From positions 1-5,987 of the forward strand of contig JAFBAJ010000076.1 of assembly GCA_019247865.1 (NCBI GenBank): 5,987 nt of DNA. Reading direction: 5' to 3'. The notes under the pieces are model-generated. The model was not told the origin of the DNA. It saw only the letters and a program-made list of their open reading frames with translations, and ran no database searches. This DNA comes from Acidobacteriota bacterium (GTDB lineage Bacteria; Acidobacteriota; Blastocatellia; Pyrinomonadales; Pyrinomonadaceae). The position numbers were made by a program, and so were the translations under genes. Of the stretch, positions 5,705 to 5,987 are shown one piece after another; positions within the stretch are counted from its first letter, which is position 1; each line of letters opens with the position of its first letter.

Positions 5705-5987
5705 TGAAGTAGAAGCAATCGTGGTCTTGATGACCGCCGGGAGCCGCGAAGAGGCCGCGCGCATCGCGGAGCTGCTGGTGGGCGCGCGGCTCGCCGCCTG
5801 CGTGCAGATCATGCCGGAGATGGAATCCGTCTACTGGTGGGAAGGCCGCATCGAACGCGCGCCCGAAATCCTTCTCTTAGCCAAAACCACGCGCGACAAA
5901 TTCGCGGAACTGGAACAGAACGTCCGCGCCATCCACAGCTACGACACGCCGGAGATCGTCGCCCTGCCCGTCGCAGCCCTCTCCACG
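5691..5987 (+). CDS. cutA: Divalent-cation tolerance protein CutA (right end cut by the window)
   Basis: The first 99 residues are present, from ATG 5691 (MKSSDEVEAIVVLMTAGS), and the frame stays open to the last base. CutA is a small trimeric protein of about 105-115 residues, linked to copper and other divalent-metal tolerance in E. coli, though its general biochemical role is unclear. Family landmarks: VVLMTAGSREEAARIAELLV (11-30), the LAACVQI strand (34-40), YWWEGRIE (48-55), LLAKTT (62-67) and HSYDTPEIVALPV (82-94). Only the final dozen or so residues should be missing. The start overlaps the upstream gene by 14 bp. Later in-frame starts (GTG 5721, ATG 5730) would cut into the first strand, so 5691 is preferred even though its ribosome site is weak; translational coupling would explain that. 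Confidence 0.93.
   Translation, partial: MKSSDEVEAIVVLMTAGSREEAARIAELLVGARLAACVQIMPEMESVYWWEGRIERAPEILLLAKTTRDKFAELEQNVRAIHSYDTPEIVALPVAALST

Overview
The window is a compact, high-GC bacterial stretch in which every supported gene lies on the + strand. Gene content (a SurA/PpiC-type periplasmic isomerase, a short BamD-like secreted protein, MtnP, a PfkB kinase, a zinc-ribbon/DUF2007 protein and CutA) suggests a diderm bacterium. From general memory of protein style I lean to Acidobacteriota (Blastocatellia-like), but that is inference; no rRNA or marker gene is present to settle it.

Layout: bases 69-4183 hold five genes with gaps of 13, 9 and 5 bp and then a 4-bp ATGA overlap, so they look like one transcription unit: a membrane-anchored peptidyl-prolyl isomerase, an MBL-fold hydrolase, a small secreted protein of unknown function, S-methyl-5'-thioadenosine phosphorylase (mtnP) and a secreted TPR/BamD-like protein. 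A 121-bp gap follows, containing a long imperfect palindrome that looks like a REP-type intergenic repeat. Next comes a PfkB-family sugar/nucleoside kinase (4305-5246), then a 53-bp gap with a good extended -10 promoter, then a zinc-ribbon/DUF2007 protein (5300-5704) overlapped by 14 bp by the start of cutA, which runs off the right edge.

Two themes can be read from the neighbourhood. Two genes point to envelope protein biogenesis (SurA-like chaperone, BamD-like TPR protein). Two point to nucleoside/sugar salvage (MtnP and, across the palindrome, the PfkB kinase). The window is mostly housekeeping in character; I see no phage, transposase, CRISPR, toxin-antitoxin or defence genes. The most unusual points are the apparently permuted order of the parvulin motifs in the isomerase, the intergenic palindrome, the MtnP-PfkB pairing and the unrecognised secreted protein at 2305-2832.
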